From positions 1,798,001 to 1,862,000 of the forward strand of contig NZ_OY762426.1 in the NCBI RefSeq assembly GCF_963665675.1: 64,000 nucleotides of DNA, given 5' to 3'. This document shows, one piece after another, positions 45,307-54,090 of this stretch (position 1 is the stretch's first letter; each line of letters opens with the position of its first letter). Made by a program: the position numbers and the translations under genes. The notes below the pieces were generated by a model that was not told where the DNA came from, ran no database searches, and worked only from the letters and a program-made list of their open reading frames with translations. Source of the DNA: an uncultured Methanolobus sp. Its GTDB lineage: Archaea > Halobacteriota > Methanosarcinia > Methanosarcinales > Methanosarcinaceae.

Positions 45307-46899
45307 ATGGGTAACCTTAGGAGGCCAAACTCAAATGACGCTACTCAGACCTTTAACAGGTCAAAGAGCGTGGTACCGATGTCAGGACTCTGTACACGTT
45401 GTGTGGACGGATGTCGTGGCAATTGTGAAATTTTTAAATCTTCTTTCAGGGGACGTGAAGTCCTGTACCCCGGACCTTTCGGAGAGGTAACTGCCGGTGC
45501 GGACAAGGACTACCCCATTGATTATTCACATCTGAATATACAGGGATACGCCGTCGGAGCAATCGGCATGCCAGATGATATGGTACCTGGCCCTGAAACA
45601 GCAAGATTCCCAAACGTCAGTACTGAAACTGAATACGGATGGGACAAGAAAGTCAAGATGAGGGTACCAATATTCACAGGTGCACTGGGTTCTACGGATA
45701 TTGCAAGGAAAAACTGGGAACACTTTGCAATCGGTGCAGCTATTTCAGGCATTACCATCGTATGCGGTGAAAATGTCTGTGGTATAGACCCTGAACTTAA
45801 GAGAGGCGCTGACGGACTTGTCACTGAATCCCCGGAGATGGACCGCAGGATTGAACTTTACAGGAAGTTCTACGACGGCTACGGTGAAATGCTTGTCCAG
45901 ATGAATGTGGAAGACACAAATCTTGGTGTTGCAGAATACCTTTCCAGCAAACATGGGATGGACACCATTGAACTCAAATGGGGACAGGGTGCAAAATGTA
46001 TTGGTGGAGAAATAAAGGTCAAGGAACTTGACCGTGCAATCGAGCTCAAAAAGAGAGGCTACATCGTAACACCTGATCCCGAACTTGCATCAGTACAGGA
46101 AGCCTACAAGGTTGGTGCAATAAGAGAATTTGAAAGACACTCAAGACTTGGATTTGTAACTGAAGAAGGATTCCATGCAGAATGTGACAGGCTAAGAGAC
46201 CTTGGTTTTAAACGTATCACCTTAAAGACCGGTGCTTATTCCATGGCAGAAACTGCAATGGCACTCAAATACAGTTCCGATGCAAAGATAGACCTGTTAA
46301 CTTATGATGGTGCACCAGGTGGAACCGGAATGAGCCCATGGCCAATGATGGAGGAATGGGGAACACCAACAATTTACCTTCAGTCACTTGTTTACAAATT
46401 TGCAGAAAAGCTCAGCTCCAAGGGTAAAAGAGTACCCGATCTTGCTATGGCAGGCGGATTCTCTACAGAAGATGGAATATACAAGGTAATGGCAATGGGT
46501 GCCCCATATTTCAAGGCAGTATGCATGGGACGTGGACTCATGATTCCCGGAATGGTGGGTAAGAACATTGGAAAATGGCTCGATGAAGACAGCCTTCCAA
46601 AGACCGTATCCGAATTCGGCCACAGAAAAGAGGAAATATTTGTGCATTATGAAGAACTTGAAGAGCGCTACGGAAGTGAGATAGAGGAGATCCCACTGGG
46701 TGCTGTAGGTATCTATTCCTATGCGCAGAAAACAAAGGTCGGACTCCAGCAACTCATGGCGGGCTCCAGAAGATTTAACACATCTACACTCTCACGTAAG
46801 GATCTTATGACACTTACTGAGGAAGCTGCAAAAGTCACAGGCATAGACTACGTCATGGAAGCATACAGGGATATTGCAGAAGAGATTCTTGATGGATAA
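45307..46899 (+). CDS. FMN-binding glutamate-synthase-family protein
   Basis: 530 aa. N-terminal Cys cluster LCTRCVDGCRGNCEIF (residues 28-43) replaces the ferredoxin domain of the gltB FMN subunit. The barrel follows: PIFTGALGSTDIARKNWEHF, LKWGQGAKCIGGEIKVKELD, LLTYDGAPGGTGMSPWPMME, and LAMAGGFSTEDGIYKVMAMGAPYFKAVCMGRG (conserved FMN/phosphate regions). The GXGXG and amidotransferase parts are absent, and no partner is adjacent, so its amine substrate is unknown; a role with methylamine or glutamate metabolism is possible but not shown. Preceded by a roughly 95-nt leader and followed by a terminator. Confidence 0.8.
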   Translation: MGNLRRPNSNDATQTFNRSKSVVPMSGLCTRCVDGCRGNCEIFKSSFRGREVLYPGPFGEVTAGADKDYPIDYSHLNIQGYAVGAIGMPDDMVPGPETARFPNVSTETEYGWDKKVKMRVPIFTGALGSTDIARKNWEHFAIGAAISGITIVCGENVCGIDPELKRGADGLVTESPEMDRRIELYRKFYDGYGEMLVQMNVEDTNLGVAEYLSSKHGMDTIELKWGQGAKCIGGEIKVKELDRAIELKKRGYIVTPDPELASVQEAYKVGAIREFERHSRLGFVTEEGFHAECDRLRDLGFKRITLKTGAYSMAETAMALKYSSDAKIDLLTYDGAPGGTGMSPWPMMEEWGTPTIYLQSLVYKFAEKLSSKGKRVPDLAMAGGFSTEDGIYKVMAMGAPYFKAVCMGRGLMIPGMVGKNIGKWLDEDSLPKTVSEFGHRKEEIFVHYEELEERYGSEIEEIPLGAVGIYSYAQKTKVGLQQLMAGSRRFNTSTLSRKDLMTLTEEAAKVTGIDYVMEAYRDIAEEILDG

Positions 46900-46902
46900 A
46901 AA

Positions 46903-46932
46903 AAGTAAGCTTATTGCTTACTTTTCTTTTTT
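46903..46932 (+). terminator. Terminator of the FMN glutamate-synthase homologue
   Basis: AAGTAAGC-TTATT-GCTTACTT, a perfect 8-bp stem, directly followed by TTCTTTTTTT. Begins 4 nt after the stop codon. Confidence 0.75.
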
Positions 46933-47663
46933 TATTTAGGCCCCTTTCTAAATAGCATCGATTCTTAGCTTTAAAAAGCTTTTTTTCCTTATTGCATGGC
47001 CTATACAAGTTATAATAAATAAAAAAATATTATTATACGAGTATTAGTTGTTTAATCATGCAAATATGTATTATTTTGAGTTTTAAGCAATATTATTCTT
47101 TTATTTGCATGATTCTCTTTTATTCATGAAAACAATACCCGTAGACTTCAATATTAAAAATCTGATTACAACTTAATTTTAACTGTATTGCGGATTTATT
47201 TATAAATTCACATCTAAATAATCCGTGTTTACAAAATTAATCTGATATTCATACGTACTTTTTATGGGGTAGTATTAACGGAGGGTATTTTATGAAAATA
47301 GAGTGTGTACTTCCTTTGTTTGTGTGTTAGTTCAAAAGGACCCTCTTTTTATAGTAATCTGAAATCTTGGGGATTTCTCATTCTAAGATTTCATTTTTAT
47401 TGACTGCAATTATTAATGATTTGAGCCAAAGAATCATCTGAATAAAACTATGATTTTTATATTGTTTCCTTCAAGGATAATACCTCTTAGTGAAAGTTCT
47501 GTCTATAAATATCAATACAACAAAATAAAATATTAAGTTTTCAACACATCAATAAATTATCAATATTATTCATTGTTGAATTAGATGAGAACCTTGCTAA
47601 TAAATTTGTATACTAAAAACCCCTATGGCAGGCAAATAGGGGTGGACTACAGGGGTGTGGTAC
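46933..47663. other. Long AT-rich non-coding gap
   Basis: About 730 bp without a supported gene. It contains one 12-codon frame at 47292 (MKIECVLPLFVC then TAG) behind an excellent GGAGGG site, which looks like the start of a lost exported protein, and a hairpin CCCCTAT...ATAGGGG at 47620-47642 just upstream of the first tandem membrane-protein gene. It marks the switch from core genes to accessory DNA. Confidence 0.5.
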
Positions 47664-48104
47664 ATGAAACTGAGAAAAACAAGCAAAGAAGAAACAAAAG
47701 GGATTATTGTAGGGACGCTAATCTCCTTTATATATTTATTAAATATAAGCGATTTGTTGATTGTATTCCCTGTTTTATTTACTTATCAAGAAGGCTATTC
47801 TCAGATGGGTTATTGGATAAAACTTGGACCTATGTTCTTCTTCATTTTTACATTTGTATACATTGCAGCACGGAAAGTAATTGATGAAGAGAGAAAAACA
47901 GAGTACGTAGTGAGTATTAAAAGTTCAATAATTGGATTTTTTGTGTGGCTTGCTGTATTGACTTTAGCATACTTATTAGATGTTAAGGTAGGTTACAATG
48001 CAAATATTAGTGGAGGTTTGTTTACAATTTTGCTGGTATATTTGTACATGAAAAAGGCGTATATCAGGCGGATTAAAGTGATTTGCAGGGGCTATGATGT
48101 ATGA
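47664..48104 (+). CDS. Four-helix membrane protein, tandem family member 1
   Basis: 146 aa from ATG 47664 (GGGGTG 6 nt upstream; the frame is open to 47655). Four hydrophobic helices at about residues 11-30, 44-66, 80-103 and 107-126, with short basic loops (AARKVIDEERKTEY). Clearly related to member 3 at 48585 (shared DLLI.FP.LFTYQ.G.SQ.GYW). Unknown family; no catalytic motif. AT-rich like its neighbours. Confidence 0.7.
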   Translation: MKLRKTSKEETKGIIVGTLISFIYLLNISDLLIVFPVLFTYQEGYSQMGYWIKLGPMFFFIFTFVYIAARKVIDEERKTEYVVSIKSSIIGFFVWLAVLTLAYLLDVKVGYNANISGGLFTILLVYLYMKKAYIRRIKVICRGYDV

Positions 48105-48556
48105 AAATAAAGCAAGTAAATACTGATGGATTAATCGCAATTTTTGCAGGGGGTATTATAGGGACACTATGTTACTGTATTTATGGTTTAGTCACGTTTT
48201 ATGTCTTATTTCTTATCAATATTTATCTAAATATTGATTCTTTCAATACACTCACACTTTGGCTGGTGACTGGTCCTTTAATTATTTTTATGATATCCGG
48301 ACAGTATCTTTTAATCGGAGACAGCATTTCTGAATTTGAAAGAATAGGTTCATTTGCCGTAATCAAGGGTTCTATAATTGGTTTTTGTCTATGGTTTATT
48401 GTGACATTATTAACTTACTTGTTCAGTATTGGATTTATACCAATTAGCAATACGCCCTTAATGATTGTATATGGTTACAGTATAATGGCAACTATGTCTT
48501 TGATCTCTTTATATAATATGAAAAAGTGGGTGAATGTAGAGCAGTTCTTCTGTTAA
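48101..48556 (+). CDS. Four-helix membrane protein, tandem family member 2
   Basis: 151 aa. Same four-helix layout as its neighbours but diverged: LIAIFAGGIIGTLCYCIYGL, LTLWLVTGPLIIFMISGQYL, VIKGSIIGFCLWFIVTLLTYL, and a last helix with LMIVYGYSIMATMSLISLY. The segment IKGSIIGFCLWFIV aligns with IKSSIIGFFVWLAV in member 1 and IKSYLIGFFLWLIV in member 3, which supports common ancestry. ATG overlaps the member 1 stop by 4 nt. Function unknown. Confidence 0.7.
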   Translation: MKIKQVNTDGLIAIFAGGIIGTLCYCIYGLVTFYVLFLINIYLNIDSFNTLTLWLVTGPLIIFMISGQYLLIGDSISEFERIGSFAVIKGSIIGFCLWFIVTLLTYLFSIGFIPISNTPLMIVYGYSIMATMSLISLYNMKKWVNVEQFFC

Positions 48557-48584
48557 ATAGTAGTAGGTTATGGGGGTATAGTGA

Positions 48585-49016
48585 ATGAAACAGAGGAAAG
48601 CAAGCTTTGAAGAATATGCAGGGATAGTTATTGGAGGACTAATCTACTTTTTTGTATATGTGTTGCATATAAACGATTTGTTGATAGCATTTCCAGCATT
48701 ATTCACTTATCAAGCAGGTTCTTCTCAGATAGGTTACTGGATGAAATATGGACTTTTGTTCGTTTTTGTTTATGTTTTTACGTACCTTGCAGCACGAAAA
48801 GTAATTGATGAAAAAATTAAAAAAAAATACTTATTTCTCATCAAGAGTTATCTAATAGGCTTTTTTTTGTGGCTTATTGTAGTTATAGTGACATACTCTT
48901 TGAACTGTGAGATAGGCGATACGACAAATTTGGTCGGTGGATATGCAACAATGCTAATTATTATTCTTTTTATGAGATACAAGCCAAAACGGTTCACAAA
49001 CTGTGAATTAACATAA
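48585..49016 (+). CDS. Four-helix membrane protein, tandem family member 3
   Basis: 143 aa, closest to member 1: INDLLIAFPALFTYQAGSSQ and YLAARKVIDEKIKKKY match in order and spacing. Four membrane helices with a basic C terminus (RYKPKRFTN). 28 nt after member 2; GGGGG precedes the ATG. The three genes are probably one transcript. Function unknown. Confidence 0.7.
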   Translation: MKQRKASFEEYAGIVIGGLIYFFVYVLHINDLLIAFPALFTYQAGSSQIGYWMKYGLLFVFVYVFTYLAARKVIDEKIKKKYLFLIKSYLIGFFLWLIVVIVTYSLNCEIGDTTNLVGGYATMLIIILFMRYKPKRFTNCELT

Positions 49017-49173
49017 AATTACAATCACATTGGAAATAATGTGTAGGGATATCATAGCAATCTGGAAAATCGAATGATATCCCTTATACCTGAAGGCAAA
49101 GCTATTTTAGCTTTGATGCAACATGAATCTTTGCTTACTTTGCCTTCTGGGAAAAAATCTAGAGGTGAAATAA

Positions 49174-49974
49174 GTGGAAAATAATTTGATGAGTGAATTT
49201 GTGTCACTACTGGTTATTATACTACTAGCTAGTGGTACGGGCATTGGAAGTGCAAACGAAAATTTAAGCAGTTCCTCGGATACTTTCGTATACCCAGGGG
49301 TTGGGTTTGACGATGTGAAAATGTCAAATGAATATTTTGTTGTTGCCTATGGAATAATACCTGAGTTCAAGAGTGAAGAGGAAAAACAGGAATTTAGCGA
49401 TAAAATAGAGAAGGTGTATATTAGTATTATAGATGATATGATCGTTAAAGAACGTGAAATTAAACAACACCTAGATGATAAGACACCTGTCACAACGGAT
49501 CTAATGATAAAAACTGCAAATGAAAACAGTATAAATATTTCGGATAATCTGATTGAATATGGTGGTGACTCAATTGTCGGTGGATATGCTACAGATGATT
49601 ATATTATGATTGAGTGGAATATATATCGAAACTATGATTATGATCCAAAAACCACAACATTAGATGAATTATTGGAAAACGAAAAATTGACTCATGCTGA
49701 ATTCATTGAAAACAGTATTGATCGCAATATAATGGATAAAATATATGAAGTGCACTTTCAAAAAGGAAAAGAAGCAGGGATTGAGGATATTCCCTTGGTT
49801 TTCGAACTTGGTGCTCCTGCTGTTCCGCTAACAGAAACAGGTGTTAGTCAAAGCGACACTGAACTTTCAGTTCCGGTAAATATCGATAAGGCAAGCAACA
49901 AAGTACCAGGTTTGTGCTTTACTTCTGTAATCGTTATATTATCTCTGGCTTTTTTTATCAGTAGAATGGAATGA
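49174..49974 (+). CDS. Exported protein with C-terminal membrane anchor
   Basis: 266 aa. Start GTG 49174 with GAGGTG 6 nt upstream. N-terminal signal-like helix (FVSLLVIILLASGTGIGSA), an acidic extracellular part, and a C-terminal anchor VPGLCFTSVIVILSLAFFIS. The stretch DKIYEVHFQKGKEAGIEDIP followed by LVFELG is repeated in type in the protein at the window end (63076), so the two belong to one family. I do not recognise it. The gene is 13 nt upstream of the protease gene and probably co-transcribed. Confidence 0.7.
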   Translation: MENNLMSEFVSLLVIILLASGTGIGSANENLSSSSDTFVYPGVGFDDVKMSNEYFVVAYGIIPEFKSEEEKQEFSDKIEKVYISIIDDMIVKEREIKQHLDDKTPVTTDLMIKTANENSINISDNLIEYGGDSIVGGYATDDYIMIEWNIYRNYDYDPKTTTLDELLENEKLTHAEFIENSIDRNIMDKIYEVHFQKGKEAGIEDIPLVFELGAPAVPLTETGVSQSDTELSVPVNIDKASNKVPGLCFTSVIVILSLAFFISRME

Positions 49975-49987
49975 AGGGGGATTAGAT

Positions 49988-51499
49988 TTGAATACTTGTA
50001 AATTATTAATGCTTTTATCTCTTTCCATCCTATGTTTTATTAACCCTGCAAGTCCATTTTTAGAATGTGATGGTATTGCTAAAGCAGATCTATGGAGTAC
50101 CTTTCGTCCTGCTATTGGAGGGGCTCAGATACATATTAATGAATCTGGAGATACCGGTATGGGTACATTAGGGTTTACTGCAATTGATGAATATGGTAAT
50201 ACTGGTTACGTAACTGCAGCGCATGTTGTGAAAAGTACTCAGTATCAGATATGGCAACCCTATGACTATCAGAATGATTACTACAAATTAGGAAAAGCAA
50301 CAAAACTGAGTGACCTGAAATATTCGGACTCTGTCTTGGTTCCATGTGACTCTACTTTTGATGTATTACCAGAAGTTTACAATCCTAATGATTTATACTC
50401 AAATTTTGAAGTTGAATCTTATGCAGATGCTGTAGAAGACCATTATGTGCTTTTTTCTGGCAAGGTCAGTGGATTGCAAGGAGGAACGATTATTGATGAT
50501 GATATGTGGATGTGGAACCTGTATTGTGGCTATCTTTATCATCAATGCAAGATAGATGGATCAGAAGCATCTGCAGATAGTGGTGATAGTGGGTCACCTG
50601 TTTTCAAAATCACGGGTTATGATTCTATTGAAATTGTAGGATTATTGCACGCTTCTAGTAATGGTAATCCAGTATATTCCCACATTTCATATGTGATAGA
50701 AGATCTTGATGTTGTTCCCTATACAATTTTACATACTGACTGGAACCCGTGGAACGATCCTGATTCCGATGACGGTGCTCTGATCACCACAGATGAACTG
50801 CAGGACGCTATACATTACTGGTTAGATGATTTACCTATTAGCACTACCGGAGCGGAGGTAACAACCACCAGACTTCAATATTTGATCCATTGCTGGATTA
50901 ATGATGATATTTGCAATAAGTCATCTGGAGACAAAGATGCGAAGTCATCACAAAAAAGCATGGCATCGATCACTGCCAACAGGACAGTTTCCAGTTACAA
51001 CGTCACACCGGACAGTACTTTTACAGTGACTGTTGAGATGAGTCCCGACCAGAGCATAGAAGCTCTTCTTCTGGATGAAGAATCTCCGGAAGGATGGAAT
51101 ATAACAAATATAGGCGATGATGAAAGTTCATTCAAGAACCGGACAGCTGAATGGGTCTGGTCCTCTACTATCTCAGGCAATGAGAGTCGGAATGTCATAT
51201 ACAACGTCACAGTGCCTGCTAACCTCACAGGAGGCATGTACAACATTTCAGGCACTGTCTCTGCTTATGGAGTGAATGCAACTGAAGTTGGCGGAGATTC
51301 TGAGGTTTACGTCATGGATGACTGGAATCCGTGGAACGACTGGGACTCTGAGAATGGCAGGTATATTTCGCTTGATGAGGTACAGGATGCTATGATATAT
51401 TGGCAGTATAGCGCTCCGATTCCAAGAACAGGGCATATTCTCTCGCTAAGTGAAATAAGGACTATTAATTCGTACTGGCGATATGGGCAACCGATGTGA
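49988..51499 (+). CDS. Secreted chymotrypsin-type serine protease with EF-hand-like modules
   Basis: 503 aa; TTG start behind GGGGGAT. Signal peptide at residues 1-23. S1-fold protease domain at about 40-255, with a catalytic triad I read as His79 (GYVTAAHVV), Asp114 (KYSDSVLV) and Ser201 (ADSGDSGSPVF). Then a module with Ca-binding-type DPDSDDGALITTDELQD and paired helices (255-310), an Ig-like/NEW3-like beta domain (325-450), and a second EF-hand-like module (DWDSENGRYISLDEVQD). The modules resemble dockerin-like surface repeats common in Methanosarcinales. Probably cell-surface; target unknown. Confidence 0.82.
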   Translation: MNTCKLLMLLSLSILCFINPASPFLECDGIAKADLWSTFRPAIGGAQIHINESGDTGMGTLGFTAIDEYGNTGYVTAAHVVKSTQYQIWQPYDYQNDYYKLGKATKLSDLKYSDSVLVPCDSTFDVLPEVYNPNDLYSNFEVESYADAVEDHYVLFSGKVSGLQGGTIIDDDMWMWNLYCGYLYHQCKIDGSEASADSGDSGSPVFKITGYDSIEIVGLLHASSNGNPVYSHISYVIEDLDVVPYTILHTDWNPWNDPDSDDGALITTDELQDAIHYWLDDLPISTTGAEVTTTRLQYLIHCWINDDICNKSSGDKDAKSSQKSMASITANRTVSSYNVTPDSTFTVTVEMSPDQSIEALLLDEESPEGWNITNIGDDESSFKNRTAEWVWSSTISGNESRNVIYNVTVPANLTGGMYNISGTVSAYGVNATEVGGDSEVYVMDDWNPWNDWDSENGRYISLDEVQDAMIYWQYSAPIPRTGHILSLSEIRTINSYWRYGQPM

Positions 51500-51524
51500 T
51501 GACTTAAAAGATCTAAAATGACAC

Positions 51525-51558
51525 TTGCCTGCTGAAGCAGGCAAATGTTCTCTTTTTT
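51525..51558 (+). terminator. Terminator of the protease gene
   Basis: TTGCCTGC-TGAA-GCAGGCAA, a perfect 8-bp stem with a 4-nt loop, followed by ATGTTCTCTTTTTT. Located 26 nt past the stop. Confidence 0.75.
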
Positions 51559-51645
51559 ATTATCATGGACAATTTTTCAGGTACACCCAATAATAGGATC
51601 GGTTTTAAAGTACCTCATTTGAAAAGTAAGTCAGGAGAAGTAGAG

Positions 51646-51660
51646 TTTTTCTACAGAGCC
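51646..51660. repeat. Solitary MITE end
   Basis: TTTTTCTACAGAGCC matches the right terminal inverted repeat of MITE copy C (TTCTACAGAGCC). No matching left end is within 200 bp, so this may be the remnant of a deleted copy. Confidence 0.5.
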
Positions 51661-51711
51661 AGATCTAAGCTAAACTAAGATGTGTTTATGGAAATTTTGA
51701 AAGCCTGAGTA

Positions 51712-52431
51712 TCAGACGAATTTCAGACTTACGTCCTTCATCTTATTCCTTGCAGCAACGTTGATTAGGAGTGGTGTGAGAGATTCGATCATTCCTGCAG
51801 CATCCAGGGGACCGATATCCAGAGGTCTCATGTTTGATATGTCCCTGACCAGACCAAAAACAATTTCTTTTGCATGCATTGAATTACCACAGACGCCTAT
51901 GTCATAATCAAGTTCCATGTCAAGGTTTGCCAGTTTCTTCGCAGGTACTGTGTGGAAAGCTGCAACAAGTTCGGTGCTGTCAGGTATCATGGTGAATATC
52001 TCCTGAGCGGCGCTTCCGGGTTCAGGCATTGAGAAACAGAAATATTCGGTGTTGAAGTCTTTACTCTCTATGGTTTCTCTTGGATAATCACTGCCGGGGC
52101 TTATATAGCACATGTTCCTTTCCATTGGAACAACAACACTAATGACAATCTTATTTTCAATAACCGGACGTATCAGGTTCATTACAGGAGCAAGTTGATT
52201 ATACCTGATGGCAATAACAATTATCTCTGCTTCTTTGGCGGCGGTTTTGTTACCTGTACCTGATATACTTGCTTTATGGCCGTATTTTTCAAGTATTTCA
52301 TTGTATTCTGATGCAACCGCTTTGGCTTTGTCTTCCTCTCTGGAACCAATAATTATCTCATGTTTCTGGCCCCATCGCAGTGCAAAGCCCTTGCCTATAT
52401 TACCTGTGCCTCCAAGTACTGCAATTTTCAT
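51712..52431 (-). CDS. npdG: F420H2:NADP oxidoreductase
   Basis: Transfers hydride between F420 and NADP. 239 aa from ATG 52431 with AGGAG 7 nt upstream (the frame is open to 52464). N-terminal Rossmann motif KIAVLGGTGNIGKGFALRWG, NADP 2'-phosphate contact IIIGSREEDKA, and the conserved PLDAAGMIESLTPLLINVA near the C terminus. Normal length for archaeal Fno. Monocistronic. Confidence 0.93.
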   Translation of the reverse strand: MKIAVLGGTGNIGKGFALRWGQKHEIIIGSREEDKAKAVASEYNEILEKYGHKASISGTGNKTAAKEAEIIVIAIRYNQLAPVMNLIRPVIENKIVISVVVPMERNMCYISPGSDYPRETIESKDFNTEYFCFSMPEPGSAAQEIFTMIPDSTELVAAFHTVPAKKLANLDMELDYDIGVCGNSMHAKEIVFGLVRDISNMRPLDIGPLDAAGMIESLTPLLINVAARNKMKDVSLKFV

Positions 52432-52704
52432 GACATTTCTCCTGCTATAATAGGATATTACCATAATCTACTGTATGTTAATGTTTTTGGTAATTTTCAA
52501 TAAGGAATGATTGACTGTGTTAATCAGTGTCATGGTATTTATAGTAACTCCTATTTATTATTGTCATAGGAGTATTTATCTTATACTATATTTAAACAAA
52601 TAGTAATTATTCAGAAATGTTTTTTAATTAAAAACAGAAATGCCAGAAATACATTCGCCTGAAGTCGGAAGGATCAGGATAACTCAAACCTCGGGTAAAT
52701 TTGT

Positions 52705-52908
52705 TTAATGATGAATGCTCTCAAAAGAGCTCCTGATCATGTTGACCAGTCCGCTGAGAATCCCTGTTCTTTCTTCAGCTGAATCTGCATCATCTGGCAT
52801 TGCAGGCATTTGCATGGAATCATTGTCTTCCAGTGCATAAACTCCCGGTATTGTGGTGCTGAACATTATCATCAGTAAAGTAAATGATATCGTTAACTCT
52901 CTTCTCAT
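52705..52908 (-). CDS. Small exported acidic protein
   Basis: 67 aa. Signal peptide MRRELTISFTLLMIMFSTTI with a VYA-type cleavage site, then a 40-residue acidic mature part (NDSMQMPAMPDDADSAEERT) ending in SFESIHH. Unknown family. It follows the coiled-coil protein gene on the same strand, with a hairpin between them. Confidence 0.55.
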   Translation of the reverse strand: MRRELTISFTLLMIMFSTTIPGVYALEDNDSMQMPAMPDDADSAEERTGILSGLVNMIRSSFESIHH

Positions 52909-52935
52909 GTTAAAACTCCTTTAATTCTAATTTAT

Positions 52936-52957
52936 GAGATAGGAAAAATCCTATCTC
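52936..52957 (-). terminator. Hairpin between two secreted-protein genes
   Basis: GAGATAGG-AAAAAT-CCTATCTC, a perfect 8-bp stem 45 nt beyond the stop of the coiled-coil protein gene. Probably a transcription end or processing point; the minus-strand loop is T-rich. Confidence 0.5.
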
Positions 52958-53002
52958 AAAGGTTGGTGGTAGTGATTATTTCACAGACTGTTCCTTTTCT
53001 TC

Positions 53003-53806
53003 TTATTCTTCAGTTACCTCTCCCCCAGGTTCCGGAGCAGGGCCCATTGGTCCGTGCCCTCTTCCGTGCCCTCTTCCGTGTCCTTCTGGGCGGGGGTTGT
53101 TTTCCCTGTATTCTTCCAGAATCTCTTTGAGCTCATCAAGTGTTGTTGCACTCTCGATGTTCTCAAGGAGCTCTTCAAGCTCAGTTATCTGATTTTCAGT
53201 TTCTGCTTCTTCGTCTTCATCGTCAGTGTTTGCACGCTTTTCTTCAAGCATTTCGATTCTTTTATTGATGTGTCCTGTTTCCATTTCTACAAGATACTCA
53301 ATTTCTTCATCATCTGAATCGAATTCCATCTTTGTCATTCCCAGTCTTCCACCTTTTTCCGGATTCCCCACTATCATAGATTCCCTGGCAGTTTCCAGGA
53401 TTTCTTTGAGCTCGTCAAGTGTTGTCGCACTTTCGATGTCTTCAAGTAAATCCTCGAGTTCAGATATCCGCTCTTCAATTGATTCTTCTGTGATGTTCTT
53501 ATCACCGATTTCATCTATTTTCCCGAGCATCCCTTCGAGCATTTCGATCTTTTGGTTGGTGTTTTCTGTTTCTCTCTCTACAAGGAACTCCATCTCTTCA
53601 TCTTCGGTGTCAAAGACAGGAACTGCCATGCCTTCGCAACCCATTCCCGGCCCAGCATGTGGACCATGTCCCATCTTCTGATTGCCGAATTGTTTAGCTT
53701 CATCTGCTGTTCCTGATTCATCAGCAAAGGCGCCAGGTGTCACAGCACTTAGCACCATTGCTACTAACGAAATACAGGCCAGTACTTTCAGGATTTTGTG
53801 TTTCAT
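53003..53806 (-). CDS. Secreted coiled-coil protein with internal duplication
   Basis: 267 aa. Signal peptide (ILKVLACISLVAMVLSAVTP...AFA), a His/Gly/Met-rich stretch (KMGHGPHAGPGMGCEGM), then two related units of about 85 residues (about 65-145 and 160-235). Each has E/D-rich helices (LVERETENTNQKIEMLEG, LVEMETGHINKRIEMLEE) and ends with the identical IESATTLDELKEIL. The tail is Gly/His-rich (GHGRGHGRGHGP). His/Gly-rich ends suggest metal binding (inference). No known family. Confidence 0.7.
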   Translation of the reverse strand: MKHKILKVLACISLVAMVLSAVTPGAFADESGTADEAKQFGNQKMGHGPHAGPGMGCEGMAVPVFDTEDEEMEFLVERETENTNQKIEMLEGMLGKIDEIGDKNITEESIEERISELEDLLEDIESATTLDELKEILETARESMIVGNPEKGGRLGMTKMEFDSDDEEIEYLVEMETGHINKRIEMLEEKRANTDDEDEEAETENQITELEELLENIESATTLDELKEILEEYRENNPRPEGHGRGHGRGHGPMGPAPEPGGEVTEE

Positions 53807-54090
53807 TGTTTCTTATCTCCTTTTTTATTCTCTGCCCTGTCAAATTATTGTCTCAATAATTGGCAGGCTTCTGACATTTTCCAGATTTGCAGGCTTAAAT
53901 ATAAGGATACTTAACAAAAAGAAGTCAAATTGTCTCTCCAAATTGAAAAATAAAACTTCAATAAAGTTTTATTCGTAAAAGGAATCTTTGAAACACTTAA
54001 AATCCAACTGTACGTTCAGATTCACTTATCAGTCACCTGCTTATGGCCAGCAGTTAGTCTGTGTAATAGGTAGTATCAGTGGGAAGTATT

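Noticed and set aside
46933..47663. Replication origin in the AT-rich gap
   Set aside because: No ORB-type repeats and no Orc1/Cdc6 gene nearby; AT-richness alone is not enough.
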